Shown here: piece by piece, positions 63,986-64,000 of the stretch | Position numbering within the stretch: position 1 is the first letter of the stretch | Layout: each line of letters begins with the position of its first letter | Assembly (NCBI RefSeq): GCF_001039355.2 | Contig: NW_019775025.1 | Span: 1 to 64,000, forward strand | Length of the DNA: 64,000 nucleotides | Source: Lingula anatina | Lineage: Eukaryota; Brachiopoda; Lingulata; Lingulida; Lingulidae | Reading direction: 5' to 3' | The notes under the pieces: generated by a model | Seen by the model: only the letters and a program-made list of their open reading frames with translations | The model's database searches: none | Told to the model about the DNA's origin: nothing | Position numbers and translations under genes: made by a program

Positions 63986-64000
63986 GTAATGTATATATAA

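Overview
This is a window of an intron-rich nuclear genome from an animal, most likely a marine invertebrate. The genes have many short coding exons bounded by GT..AG, separated by AT-rich introns of a few hundred bases. There are microsatellites, DNA-transposon remnants and a LINE fragment, and no operons or bacterial signals. The proteins are all animal families (GPATCH11, COX20-like, CCDC97, a rhodopsin-class receptor, claudin-like proteins, CENP-E, eIF5). I cannot name the species from sequence alone. All gene models were built by eye from splice sites, reading phase and family resemblance. Wherever phase was followed through a complete model, it closed without a frameshift.

Layout, left to right. 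66-594: a Harbinger-like MITE. 900-4722 (+): GPATCH11, 5' end missing; one intron holds a terminal-inverted-repeat element carrying a RecQ-type helicase fragment and a probable assembly duplication at a single N. 5980-7521 (-): a small four-exon COX20-like gene, head to head with CCDC97 (8390-10122, +). 13987-18860 (+): a peptide-type GPCR with a C-terminal tail of about 950 residues. 20259-23189 and 24364-25935 (+): a tandem pair of claudin-like genes. 29158-53155 (+): a 53-coding-exon CENP-E kinesin. 54645-58625 (-): eIF5, convergent with CENP-E, with a non-coding first exon near 60.0 kb. 63945-63985 (+): the first coding exon of an unidentified gene that runs off the right edge.

The most striking feature is the CENP-E rod. 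It was enlarged by several independent rounds of phase-0 exon duplication. One is five copies of a 41+41-residue exon pair. Another is five 70-residue exons alternating with 31-residue exons. Older duplicated exon families lie further on. A LINE fragment trapped in one intron was copied with the repeat unit, and a hAT-like transposon sits in a second array. The protein still ends in a CaaX box (CTTQ), as expected of a farnesylated CENP-E.

The genes do not form one pathway. CENP-E (kinetochore motor), eIF5 (start-codon selection), GPATCH11 and CCDC97 (nuclear, RNA/splicing linked) and COX20 (complex IV assembly) are housekeeping. The GPCR and claudin-like pair look lineage-specific. I found no defence system, CRISPR array, tRNA or rRNA.
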